Assembly: GCF_020131355.1 (NCBI RefSeq)
Contig: NZ_JAHLEL010000040.1
Coordinates: forward strand, 62,001 to 126,000
From: Pseudonocardia sp. ICBG1293
GTDB taxonomy: Bacteria; Actinomycetota; Actinomycetes; Mycobacteriales; Pseudonocardiaceae
Direction of reading: 5' to 3'
DNA length: 64,000 nt
The first letter of the stretch is position 1. Each line of letters starts with the position of its first letter. This document shows positions 16,696 through 24,536 of this stretch, one piece after another. A program made the translations under genes and the position numbers. The notes below the pieces were generated by a model. That model had not been told where the DNA came from and did no database searches. It saw only the letters and a list, made by a program, of their open reading frames with translations.

Positions 16696-17675
16696 GAGGT
16701 CGCGCGGATTGGTTGGTGATCATGGACGTCGTGCAGGTCGGGCGTTCCAGCGGTGTGTGGTCCAGGCCTGCCGAATCAAGCTACGGAGTGTGACGATCGT
16801 GTCGGCGAGGTCGAAGAACGCGTCGACGACGATTTCTCGTCGTTCGTAGCAGCGCTGCAGCCGGTTGAAGCTGTTGTGCCAAGCGTTGGTCCGCTCGACG
16901 TGCCAGCGGCGGGTGGCCTGGATCGGCGCTTTCTCACCCTTGTGCGCGATCTCGCCGTGCAGGCCTCGTTCGGCCAGCGTGTCGCGGGTCTTGCCGGAGT
17001 CATAGCCGGCGTCGAGGTGCACGGTGATGTCGTCGGGCAGCGGGCCGAGAGCATCGAGGCGGTCGAGGGTGGGGCCCAGTAGCGGGGAGTCGTGCCGGTT
17101 GGCTCCGGCCAGGACTCGGCCCAGCGGGATGCCGTATCCCTCGACGAGCACCGAACGTTTCATACCCTGTTTGCGCCGGTCCACCGGCGACGGACCGGCG
17201 ACCTCGCCGCCGCCGGGGGCCTTGGTGATGGCGCCATCGACGGCGATGTCGTGCAGCAGCAGACCGACGATGCGGTCGTAGGCGTCCAGGACGATCCGAC
17301 GCAGCTGGGCGAAGACCCCGAGCCTGATCCACTCGTCACGACGATCGCGGATGGTGGTCGCCGAGCAGGTGCTGTCAGCGATGCCCTCATACGAGCAGCC
17401 GAACCGCAGTACCTGCAGGAGCTTGTCGAACACGATCCGATCCGCGATCCGGCGGCGATGGCAGCCCAGCGGATGGGTGGGATCGAACTCGTCTCGATGA
17501 GGCAGCAGCGCGGTGAACTGGTCCCACAACGGCTCGGTCAGCCATGATGGCAGGGTGGGCACGCGGCCTCCAGACGATCACGAAGCGTAGATAACTTCAT
17601 GATCGGCAGGCCCGTACCCGCCCTCGCCCCCAGACACTCGACCGCGGCCAAGCTGTGACCAATCCGCGCGACCTC
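16696..17675 (-). mobile_element. IS5-type insertion sequence, copy 1
   Basis: 980-bp element bounded by perfect 18-base terminal inverted repeats GAGGTCGCGCGGATTGGT, flanked by TAA on both sides (16693-16695 and 17676-17678). A 3-bp TNA duplication is typical of the IS1031 subgroup of IS5. It encodes one transposase on the minus strand, parallel to the egt operon. It is repeated without visible difference as copy 2, only the shared TAA lying between them. Confidence 0.95.
16720..17562 (-). CDS. IS5-family transposase, copy 1
   Basis: 280-residue DDE transposase from GTG 17562. The N-terminal DUF4096-like segment (WLTEPLWDQFTALLP) and HTH region precede the catalytic triad: Asp in IAVDGAITKAP, Asp in VHLDAGYDSG, and Glu in WHVERTNAW with the following basic residues. 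The frame is intact, so the element is potentially active. Identical to the copy-2 product. Confidence 0.95.
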   Translation of the reverse strand: MPTLPSWLTEPLWDQFTALLPHRDEFDPTHPLGCHRRRIADRIVFDKLLQVLRFGCSYEGIADSTCSATTIRDRRDEWIRLGVFAQLRRIVLDAYDRIVGLLLHDIAVDGAITKAPGGGEVAGPSPVDRRKQGMKRSVLVEGYGIPLGRVLAGANRHDSPLLGPTLDRLDALGPLPDDITVHLDAGYDSGKTRDTLAERGLHGEIAHKGEKAPIQATRRWHVERTNAWHNSFNRLQRCYERREIVVDAFFDLADTIVTLRSLIRQAWTTHRWNARPARRP

Positions 17676-17678
17676 TAA
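17676..17678. repeat. TAA target-site duplication between tandem IS copies
   Basis: TAA occurs at 16693-16695, 17676-17678 and 18659-18661, that is outside each end and once between the two elements, giving the junction palindrome GACCTCTAAGAGGTC. One shared TAA between the copies fits insertion of a second copy at the end of the first, or unequal recombination, within a single original target. Confidence 0.85.
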
Positions 17679-18658
17679 GAGGTCGCGCGGATTGGTTGGT
17701 GATCATGGACGTCGTGCAGGTCGGGCGTTCCAGCGGTGTGTGGTCCAGGCCTGCCGAATCAAGCTACGGAGTGTGACGATCGTGTCGGCGAGGTCGAAGA
17801 ACGCGTCGACGACGATTTCTCGTCGTTCGTAGCAGCGCTGCAGCCGGTTGAAGCTGTTGTGCCAAGCGTTGGTCCGCTCGACGTGCCAGCGGCGGGTGGC
17901 CTGGATCGGCGCTTTCTCACCCTTGTGCGCGATCTCGCCGTGCAGGCCTCGTTCGGCCAGCGTGTCGCGGGTCTTGCCGGAGTCATAGCCGGCGTCGAGG
18001 TGCACGGTGATGTCGTCGGGCAGCGGGCCGAGAGCATCGAGGCGGTCGAGGGTGGGGCCCAGTAGCGGGGAGTCGTGCCGGTTGGCTCCGGCCAGGACTC
18101 GGCCCAGCGGGATGCCGTATCCCTCGACGAGCACCGAACGTTTCATACCCTGTTTGCGCCGGTCCACCGGCGACGGACCGGCGACCTCGCCGCCGCCGGG
18201 GGCCTTGGTGATGGCGCCATCGACGGCGATGTCGTGCAGCAGCAGACCGACGATGCGGTCGTAGGCGTCCAGGACGATCCGACGCAGCTGGGCGAAGACC
18301 CCGAGCCTGATCCACTCGTCACGACGATCGCGGATGGTGGTCGCCGAGCAGGTGCTGTCAGCGATGCCCTCATACGAGCAGCCGAACCGCAGTACCTGCA
18401 GGAGCTTGTCGAACACGATCCGATCCGCGATCCGGCGGCGATGGCAGCCCAGCGGATGGGTGGGATCGAACTCGTCTCGATGAGGCAGCAGCGCGGTGAA
18501 CTGGTCCCACAACGGCTCGGTCAGCCATGATGGCAGGGTGGGCACGCGGCCTCCAGACGATCACGAAGCGTAGATAACTTCATGATCGGCAGGCCCGTAC
18601 CCGCCCTCGCCCCCAGACACTCGACCGCGGCCAAGCTGTGACCAATCCGCGCGACCTC
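17679..18658 (-). mobile_element. IS5-type insertion sequence, copy 2
   Basis: 980-bp element in direct tandem with copy 1 (983-bp period), same 18-base terminal inverted repeats, same orientation. Its right end interrupts egtC four codons before the original stop; bases 18521-18658 of the element now supply the last 45 codons and stop of the egtC frame. Confidence 0.95.
17703..18545 (-). CDS. IS5-family transposase, copy 2
   Basis: Same 280-residue DDE transposase as copy 1 with intact Asp, Asp, Glu triad (VDGAITK, LDAGYDSG, HVERTNAW). GTG start at 18545. The first 25 bases overlap the chimeric 3' end of egtC, so translation of egtC now runs into the transposase start region on the same strand. 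Confidence 0.95.
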   Translation of the reverse strand: MPTLPSWLTEPLWDQFTALLPHRDEFDPTHPLGCHRRRIADRIVFDKLLQVLRFGCSYEGIADSTCSATTIRDRRDEWIRLGVFAQLRRIVLDAYDRIVGLLLHDIAVDGAITKAPGGGEVAGPSPVDRRKQGMKRSVLVEGYGIPLGRVLAGANRHDSPLLGPTLDRLDALGPLPDDITVHLDAGYDSGKTRDTLAERGLHGEIAHKGEKAPIQATRRWHVERTNAWHNSFNRLQRCYERREIVVDAFFDLADTIVTLRSLIRQAWTTHRWNARPARRP

Positions 18659-19396
18659 TAAATCGTGACTCTCGTGGTGGCCCGGTCGGGCCACCACCAG
18701 GTGCCGGTCGGGCACCCGGGTCCAGTCGGGGAACGCGTGGGTGGGCTCGGAGGCGACGGTGACCGCGTCGGGGGTGGTGCGCACGGCCAGGGCGTGCCGC
18801 CAGGCGGTCGCCCAGACCGTCGTACCGTCGGTGAGCAGCAGGTTCAGCCGCGAGCCGGGCGCGGTCCGCTCGGTGTCCGCGCAGACCCGGGCCAGCAGGT
18901 CGGCGGGGTCGGCCCCGTCGGCGAGCCCGCGCCGGACCAGCGCCCACAGCAGCGCCGCGTCGGTCGGGGCGTCGAGGGTCATCAGGTCGGTCACCGGCAG
19001 CGTGGCGGCGGCCGCGGCGAGCGAGTCCGGCCAGCCGCGGACGACGCCGTTGTGGCTGAACAGCCACCGCCCGTCGGTGAACGGGGCGGGCGCGGTCGCC
19101 GTCACCGGCATCCCGACCGTCGCCGAACGGACGGCGGCGAGCACCGCGCCCGAGGTCGTCGCCCCCGCCAGCGCCGCGAACGAGGTGTCCGACCACAGCG
19201 GGACCGCGGACCGGACCCGCACCGGCGCCTGTGCGCCGGGCGGGTACCAGCCGGTGCCGTGACCGTCGGCGTTGATCGTGCCGCCGCCGCGCATGTCGGC
19301 CGGGGCGTAGGACTGCGCGAGCAGCCCGTGCTCCGGCTCCAGGATCAGCGACGCCAGCGTGGCCGGCGGTCCCAGGTACGCCAGGTGCCTACACAC
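18521..19396 (-). CDS. egtC: EgtC, gamma-glutamyl-hercynylcysteine sulfoxide amidohydrolase, C-terminus altered by IS
   Basis: Class II glutamine-amidotransferase-fold enzyme that removes the gamma-glutamyl group during ergothioneine synthesis. The Ntn nucleophile is Cys2 (MCRHLAYLG, GTG start 19396); NADGHGTGWYP and FSHNGVVRG are typical. Residues 1-246 are native. The IS insertion changes the tail after HDL: read-through adds 45 IS-encoded residues, whereas joining the flanks across one TAA restores an end of HDLGAP-stop, 249 residues. Only the last three residues are lost, so activity is plausible. Its start lies inside the egtB end. Confidence 0.93.
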   Translation of the reverse strand: MCRHLAYLGPPATLASLILEPEHGLLAQSYAPADMRGGGTINADGHGTGWYPPGAQAPVRVRSAVPLWSDTSFAALAGATTSGAVLAAVRSATVGMPVTATAPAPFTDGRWLFSHNGVVRGWPDSLAAAAATLPVTDLMTLDAPTDAALLWALVRRGLADGADPADLLARVCADTERTAPGSRLNLLLTDGTTVWATAWRHALAVRTTPDAVTVASEPTHAFPDWTRVPDRHLVVARPGHHESHDLEVARIGHSLAAVECLGARAGTGLPIMKLSTLRDRLEAACPPCHHG

Positions 19397-20750
19397 CGGC
19401 GTCGCGGGCCAGCCGGAACCCCGAGAAGATCTGCCGGCGGACCGGGTGGTCCCAGTTGCGGAAGGTCGCCCGGATCGCGGCCGGATCGGTGCCGAAGGAA
19501 CCGCCGCGCAGCACCGCGTAGTCCCCGCCGAAGAACACCTCGGAGTACTCCGGGTACGGGAACACGGTGAACCCGGGGTAGGGGTGCCAGCCGGAGTCGC
19601 ACCACTCCCAGACGTCGCCGACCATCTGCTGGACGCCGAGCGCGGAGGCGCCCGCCGGGTAGGCGCCGACCGGGGCCGGCTGCAGGTGCCGCTGGCCGAG
19701 GTTGGCGTGCTCGGCGCGGGGCTCGTCGTCTCCCCACGGGAAGCGCCGCGACCGGCCGGTCGCCGGGTCGTACCGGGCGGCCTTCTCCCACTCGGCCTCG
19801 GTGGGCAGCCGCTTGCCCACCCAGCGGGCGTAGGCCTGTGCCTCGTGGAAGGACACGTGCACCACCGGCTCGTCGTCGGGCAGCCGCTCGAGGACGCCGA
19901 ACCGGCGCCGCCACCAGGTGCCGTCGCTGTCCCGGGACCAGAACCGCGGTGCGACGAGCTCGTCGGCGGTGCGCGCCGCCCAGCCCGCGTCGGTCCACAG
20001 CCGCGGGTCGTCGTAGCCGCCGGCGTCGACGAACGCGGCGAACGCGCCGTTGGTCACCGGGTGCACGTCGATCCGGAAGGCCGGCAGGTCCACCACGTGC
20101 GCGGGCCGCTCGTTGTCCAGCGCCCACGGCTCGGCCGAGGTGCCCATCTCGAACGGCCCCGCCGGGACCAGGACCTCCGCGGCCCGGTCGACCGCGCCGG
20201 CCGGGCGGGGCGGCGGCGCGGCGTCGAGCACCGGGCCGCCCGCGCGGAGCTGGTGGGTGGCGAGCATGGTCTCGTCGTGCTGCTGCTCGTGCTGCACGAT
20301 CATGCCGAACGCGAAGCCCTCGGCCTCCAACCGGCGACCGCGCAGGGGGCTGCGGTGCAGCGCGTCGAGAGCCTTGTCGCGGACCTCGGCGACGTAGCCG
20401 CGGGCCTCGGCGGGGGTCAGCAGCGGCAGCTGCACCCGCGAGGAGCGGGAGTGCTGGAACGCGTCGTAGAGGCCGTCGATCTCCGGGCGCAGCGGCTCGC
20501 GGCCGCCCACGTCGCGGACGAGCCACAGCTCCTCCATCGACCCGATGTGGGCGAGGTCCCAGACCAGCGGCGACATCAGCGGGGAGTGCTGGGCCTGCAT
20601 CTCACCGTCGTCGAGAGAGGTGAGCGCGGTGCTGCGGCCCCGCGAGCGCTCCAGCAGGGCGGCGACCCGGGTGCGCATGGTCTCCGGGCTCTCCCCGGGC
20701 GTCGCGGGCCCGGTCAGGGGTCCGGTCGGAACGGTGGGGTCGGCGGTCAT
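19389..20750 (-). CDS. egtB: EgtB, hercynine oxygenase (sulfoxide synthase)
   Basis: Non-heme iron enzyme that couples hercynine with gamma-glutamylcysteine and O2. 453 residues: an N-terminal DinB-like domain with iron ligands His68 (WDLAHIGSMEE) and the HEQQH motif at 154-158, and a C-terminal formylglycine-generating-enzyme-like domain (VPAGPFEMGTS, RLPTEAEWEKAARY, VLRGGSF, GFRLARD). The stop overlaps the egtC start region by eight bases. Length and motifs are normal. Confidence 0.96.
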   Translation of the reverse strand: MTADPTVPTGPLTGPATPGESPETMRTRVAALLERSRGRSTALTSLDDGEMQAQHSPLMSPLVWDLAHIGSMEELWLVRDVGGREPLRPEIDGLYDAFQHSRSSRVQLPLLTPAEARGYVAEVRDKALDALHRSPLRGRRLEAEGFAFGMIVQHEQQHDETMLATHQLRAGGPVLDAAPPPRPAGAVDRAAEVLVPAGPFEMGTSAEPWALDNERPAHVVDLPAFRIDVHPVTNGAFAAFVDAGGYDDPRLWTDAGWAARTADELVAPRFWSRDSDGTWWRRRFGVLERLPDDEPVVHVSFHEAQAYARWVGKRLPTEAEWEKAARYDPATGRSRRFPWGDDEPRAEHANLGQRHLQPAPVGAYPAGASALGVQQMVGDVWEWCDSGWHPYPGFTVFPYPEYSEVFFGGDYAVLRGGSFGTDPAAIRATFRNWDHPVRRQIFSGFRLARDAGV

Positions 20751-20830
20751 GCCACGTCCTCCTCGGCGGCTCGGGTGGTCCGGGTGGTGGCGTCACCGGG
20801 TCGGCCGGGTTCTCGACCGGTCCGGGTGTG

Positions 20831-22162
20831 CTAGGTGGGTGCGGGCAGGTACAGCCCCGGCGGGAACGGGTCGGCGACCGGGCCCGCGTCGCGCTCGGCC
20901 GGGTCGGCCTCGTCGGCGGGGCAGCGGCCGCGCAGGACCCGCTGCTCGGTGACCTCGCGCAGCCGGTCCAGCAGCGGCCCGGGGGCGGTGGTCAGCGGGT
21001 GCGGGCCTGCCCCGAGCACCTCGTGGGCCAGGGGGAAGACCTCCGCCGCGGCGGCGGCGAGGCCGGGGTGGTCCAGGCCGTCGCGGGCGGCGGCGACCCA
21101 CGCGTCGCGGACCGGCTCGCAGGCCGCGCGGACCCGGTCGACGACGGTGTCGGTGGTCAGCGCGAGCAGCACCGCGGCGGGCAGCGCCCAGTCCTGGCCG
21201 GGCTGGCCGTCCACGTAGCGGACCTCCAGGTAGCCCTGCGGGCGTACCGGCGGGAACAGTGTGGACACGTGGTAGTCCAGGTCGGCCTGGGTCGGCGGCC
21301 GGTCCAGCACGCCGCCCCGGGCGAGCCCGGACACCCAGTCGGCGAAGGTCACCCCGGCCGGCACGGCCCAGCTCCCGGTGCCACGCACGCACAGCAGCGG
21401 GGTGGCGAGCACCCGGCGTGCCCAGAGTGCGGCCGGGTCCGTGCCGGGCGTCGGGGCGGGCGGGGGCGCGGTGCGCACCGGGTCCAGGCTCAGCCAGCAG
21501 GCCTGCCGGGAGGACTTCCACCCGGTGCGGCGCCCGTGCTGCACCGGCGAGTTCGCGAACGCGGCGAGCAGCACCGGGCCCAGCTCGTGCAGCACCGCCC
21601 AGCGCTCGGCGATCCGGTCGGCCGGGCCGGCGTCCAGGCTGACCTGCACCGCCGAGGTGGAGCACATGCCGCTGCGACCGTGCGGGCCGACGCCGTCGAA
21701 CACGCACTCCATGGCCGCGTAGCGGGGCAGGTCGAGCAGCCGCCGGGCGGGTCGGACCGGGTCCGCGGCGCGTGCGTGCGGGTGCAGCCCGTGGCGGGCG
21801 AGCAGGTGGTGCAGGTGCGCGGCGTCGCCCGTGAGGTCGTCGACGAGGGCGGTGAGGGACGCCGCGGGGGCGCTGGAGATCTCGACCTGGCCGCCGGGTT
21901 CGACGGTGACGGTGCCCCCGCCGGGCAGCGGGGTCGCGTGCGAGGCGGGGTCCAGGGAGGCCGGGGTGTGCGGGCCGAGCGCGGCCCGCAGGGCGTCGAG
22001 GTCCACCGGTGCGGCCGGGTCCGCCGGCCGGTGGAGCATCCATTCGGTCTCGACACCGACGAGTGCCGGGGGCCCGTGTTTGAAGCAGACCGAGGCGACG
22101 TAGGCCTCGGCCTCTCCCACGGTGCGGAGCACCCCGTCGGTGCTCTGGTGGTCCAGGGTCAC
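20831..22162 (-). CDS. egtA: EgtA, glutamate-cysteine ligase for ergothioneine synthesis
   Basis: Makes gamma-glutamylcysteine, the thiol donor for EgtB. 443 residues from GTG 22162, matching the usual length; the open frame further upstream runs into the divergent promoter. GCS2-type features are VGVETEWMLH, GGQVEISSAP (acidic substrate/metal site), and TSAVQVSLDAG. First gene of the operon, 80 bases upstream of egtB. A divergent AcnR-type regulator and its operator lie just upstream. Confidence 0.94.
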   Translation of the reverse strand: MTLDHQSTDGVLRTVGEAEAYVASVCFKHGPPALVGVETEWMLHRPADPAAPVDLDALRAALGPHTPASLDPASHATPLPGGGTVTVEPGGQVEISSAPAASLTALVDDLTGDAAHLHHLLARHGLHPHARAADPVRPARRLLDLPRYAAMECVFDGVGPHGRSGMCSTSAVQVSLDAGPADRIAERWAVLHELGPVLLAAFANSPVQHGRRTGWKSSRQACWLSLDPVRTAPPPAPTPGTDPAALWARRVLATPLLCVRGTGSWAVPAGVTFADWVSGLARGGVLDRPPTQADLDYHVSTLFPPVRPQGYLEVRYVDGQPGQDWALPAAVLLALTTDTVVDRVRAACEPVRDAWVAAARDGLDHPGLAAAAAEVFPLAHEVLGAGPHPLTTAPGPLLDRLREVTEQRVLRGRCPADEADPAERDAGPVADPFPPGLYLPAPT

Positions 22163-22236
22163 CCGGTCGACGCTACCCCCGGGGTGTGACACCCGCACGC
22201 GTTGCAACGACCGGCTCGCATCACACGCGTCGCACC

Positions 22237-22258
22237 TTGCAGTACACACGTACTGCAA
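22237..22258 (+). promoter_or_regulatory. AcnR-type operator (perfect inverted repeat)
   Basis: Nine-base perfect arms TTGCAGTAC (22237-22245) and GTACTGCAA (22250-22258) around a 4-base ACAC spacer. The core matches the Corynebacterium AcnR consensus as I recall it (CAGNAC-nnnc-GTACTG). It ends 10 bases before the acnR start, so autoregulation is expected; it is also within 75 bases of the egtA start on the other strand. Confidence 0.85.
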
Positions 22259-22268
22259 TAATGGGGGC

Positions 22269-22841
22269 ATGCCCCGTGTCAGCACCGACCAGCTCGCCGC
22301 CCGCCGGCAGCAGATCCTCACCGGTGCCCGGACCTGCTTCGCCGACCACGGCTACGAGGGCGCCACCGTCCGCCGGCTCGAGGAGTACACCGGGCTGTCC
22401 CGGGGCGCGATCTTCCACTACTTCCGGGACAAGGAGGCGCTGTTCCTGGCCCTCGCCGAGCAGGACGCCACCCGGATGGCCGACGTCGTCGCCGAACAGG
22501 GCCTGGTGCAGGTCATGCGCGACCTGCTGCGCGACGGCTCGGACCGCAGCTGGCTCGGCACCCGGCTGGAGGTGTCGCGGCGGCTGCGCACCGAGCCGGA
22601 GTTCCGCGCCCGCTGGCAGGAGCACTCCGGCGCGCTGACCTCGGCGACCCGGGCCCGGCTGGAGCGTCAGGCCGCCGCCGGGGCGCTGCGCGACGACGTG
22701 CCGGTCCCGGTGCTGGCCCAGTACCTGGAGCTGGTGCTGGAGGGTCTGGTCTCGCACCTGGCGATGGGGCTCCCCGCCGACGACCTCGGCCCGGTGCTGG
22801 ACCTGGTGGAGAACGCCGTCCGCGCGCCGCTGATGCGCTGA
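22269..22841 (+). CDS. acnR: TetR family regulator, AcnR-like
   Basis: 190-residue TetR protein. The N-terminal helix-turn-helix ARRQQILTGARTCF...GATVRRLEEYTGLSRGAIFHYFRDKEALF and the following EQGLVQVMRDLL closely resemble the aconitase repressor AcnR of corynebacteria and mycobacteria, in which the C-terminal domain binds citrate-type ligands. ATG 22269 follows a perfect AcnR-type palindrome. In relatives the gene adjoins acn; here it is divergent from egtA and 15 bases upstream of dhaK, with no acn in the window. Confidence 0.88.
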   Translation: MPRVSTDQLAARRQQILTGARTCFADHGYEGATVRRLEEYTGLSRGAIFHYFRDKEALFLALAEQDATRMADVVAEQGLVQVMRDLLRDGSDRSWLGTRLEVSRRLRTEPEFRARWQEHSGALTSATRARLERQAAAGALRDDVPVPVLAQYLELVLEGLVSHLAMGLPADDLGPVLDLVENAVRAPLMR

Positions 22842-22856
22842 CCGGCCACGGCCGAC

Positions 22857-23885
22857 ATGATCGGCCCCATGCCGTTTCCCTTCCACCCGGCGGGCGACGA
22901 CCCCGTGCCCGCCGCCGTCCGCGGGTTCGCCCGGGCCCACGCCGACCTCGTCACGCTGCACGAGGACCCGATCCACCTGGTCGCACGGCACCGGGCGCCC
23001 GGCCGACGGGTCGGGCTGGTCTCCGGCGGGGGCTCCGGCCACGAGCCGCTGCACGCCGGGTTCCTCGGCCGCGGCATGCTCGACGCCGTCGCCCCCGGCC
23101 CGGTGTTCACCTCCCCGCACAACAAGGCCGTGCTGCACGCCTCCCGGGCCGCCGCGGGCCCCGAGGGGGTGGTGCACATCGTGAAGAACTACACCGGCGA
23201 CCGCATCAACTTCGGGATCGCCGCCGAACGGCTGCGGATGGAGGGCGTCGACGTCGCCCGGGTCCTGGTCGACGACGACCTGGCCACCGACGGCCTCGAC
23301 ACCGCCACCGGGCGCCGCGGGACCGGGGCGACCGTGGTCGTCGAGAAGATCCTCGGCGCGGCCGCCGACGGCGGCGCCGGGCTCACCGAGGTCGCGACGC
23401 TCGGGGCCGAGGTCGCCGCCGCCTCGCGCAGCCTCGCCGTCGCCTCCCGCGCCCAGAGCTCGGCCCGCACCGGGGAGCCCGCGTTCGCCCTCGACGGGCA
23501 GCTCGACTACGGCGTCGGCATCCACGGCGAACGTGCCCGGCGCTCGATCGACCGGCCGTCCACCGAGGACCTCGTGGAGCGGATGGTCGGCGAGATCGTC
23601 GACGGCCTGCCCGCCCCGGCCCCGTCCGGCGACGCCGGCGTCGTGCTCGTCGTCAACGGGATGGGCGGTACCGCGCTGCTGGAGCTCTACGTGCTGGCCG
23701 AACTCGCCTCCGCCGCGCTGGAGCGGCGTGGGCTGGACCGGGCGGGCCTGCTCGTCGGCACCTTCGTGCCCGCCCTGGACATGGCCGGGTTCTCGCTGAC
23801 CCTGACCCGGATGCGCCCCGCGTGGACGAGCCTGTGGTCGGCCCCGGCACAGACGGCCGCCTTCCCCCGGACGGAGACATCGTGA
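22857..23885 (+). CDS. dhaK: Dihydroxyacetone kinase subunit DhaK
   Basis: 342 residues. DhaK binds dihydroxyacetone covalently through a histidine, here His223 in YGVGIHGERA; the SGGGSGHEPLHAG segment (56-68) and NYTGDRINFG are also diagnostic. Start could be ATG 22857 or ATG 22869 (MPFPFHP), the second being closer to the family N-terminus. It overlaps dhaL by four bases. The downstream phosphotransfer subunit DhaM is not in the window. Confidence 0.94.
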   Translation: MIGPMPFPFHPAGDDPVPAAVRGFARAHADLVTLHEDPIHLVARHRAPGRRVGLVSGGGSGHEPLHAGFLGRGMLDAVAPGPVFTSPHNKAVLHASRAAAGPEGVVHIVKNYTGDRINFGIAAERLRMEGVDVARVLVDDDLATDGLDTATGRRGTGATVVVEKILGAAADGGAGLTEVATLGAEVAAASRSLAVASRAQSSARTGEPAFALDGQLDYGVGIHGERARRSIDRPSTEDLVERMVGEIVDGLPAPAPSGDAGVVLVVNGMGGTALLELYVLAELASAALERRGLDRAGLLVGTFVPALDMAGFSLTLTRMRPAWTSLWSAPAQTAAFPRTETS

Positions 23886-24508
23886 CCGACCAGCCGCTGG
23901 ACCAGGACGCCGTGCTGACCCGGTTCGCCCGGGCCGTCACCGACGGCCACGGGACGCTCACCGACCTCGACCAGCACTCCGGCGACGGCGACTACGGCGA
24001 CAACCTGCGCGCCGGGGTCCGGCTCGCCGTCGCGCTGGCGCAGCGCGGGCCGCAACGCGGGTTCGGTGCGCTCGGCGAGGTCTTCCTCGACGAGGTCGGT
24101 GGCACCAGCGGTCCGCTGCTGGGCCTGCTGTTCTCCGAGGTCGCCCGCGCCCTGGCCCACGGCCCGGCCGACGCGGCGTCGTTCGCGGCCGGCGCCCGGG
24201 CCGGGCTGACCGCGATCCAGCGGGTCGGCGAGGCCGAGGTGGGTGACCGGACGATGGTCGACGCGCTGGCCCCGGCGGTGACCGCGCTGGGCCGCGACGG
24301 GTACGCCGCCGCCGCGGCCGCCGCCCTCGACGGCGCGGAGCGGACCGCGGACCTCTCGGCACGGCACGGGCGTGCGTCCTACCTGGGCGACCGGGCGAAG
24401 GGGGCACCCGACCCCGGTGCGGTCGGCGTCGCGCTGCTGTTCGCCGCGGTCGCCGAGGTCGCCGAGCCCGGGGCCGAGGTGGCGGACCCGCTGGCGGGCC
24501 GCTCCTGA
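23882..24508 (+). CDS. dhaL: Dihydroxyacetone kinase subunit DhaL
   Basis: 208 residues from GTG 23882. DhaL carries the ADP cofactor and phosphorylates dihydroxyacetone bound to DhaK. The Mg-ADP-binding motif DQHSGDGDYGDNL, the GGTSGPLLG turn and the C-terminal HGRASYLGDRAKGAPDPGA loop are intact. Overlaps dhaK (GTGA). A PTS-type DhaM should rephosphorylate it, but none is seen nearby. Confidence 0.93.
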   Translation: MTDQPLDQDAVLTRFARAVTDGHGTLTDLDQHSGDGDYGDNLRAGVRLAVALAQRGPQRGFGALGEVFLDEVGGTSGPLLGLLFSEVARALAHGPADAASFAAGARAGLTAIQRVGEAEVGDRTMVDALAPAVTALGRDGYAAAAAAALDGAERTADLSARHGRASYLGDRAKGAPDPGAVGVALLFAAVAEVAEPGAEVADPLAGRS

Positions 24509-24536
24509 TCCCGGTGGCCCCGGGCCGGGCGGACCC

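Noticed and set aside
16696..18658. Tandem IS pair as a composite transposon carrying cargo
   Set aside because: Only the 3-base TAA lies between the two copies, so there is no cargo; it is a tandem duplication.
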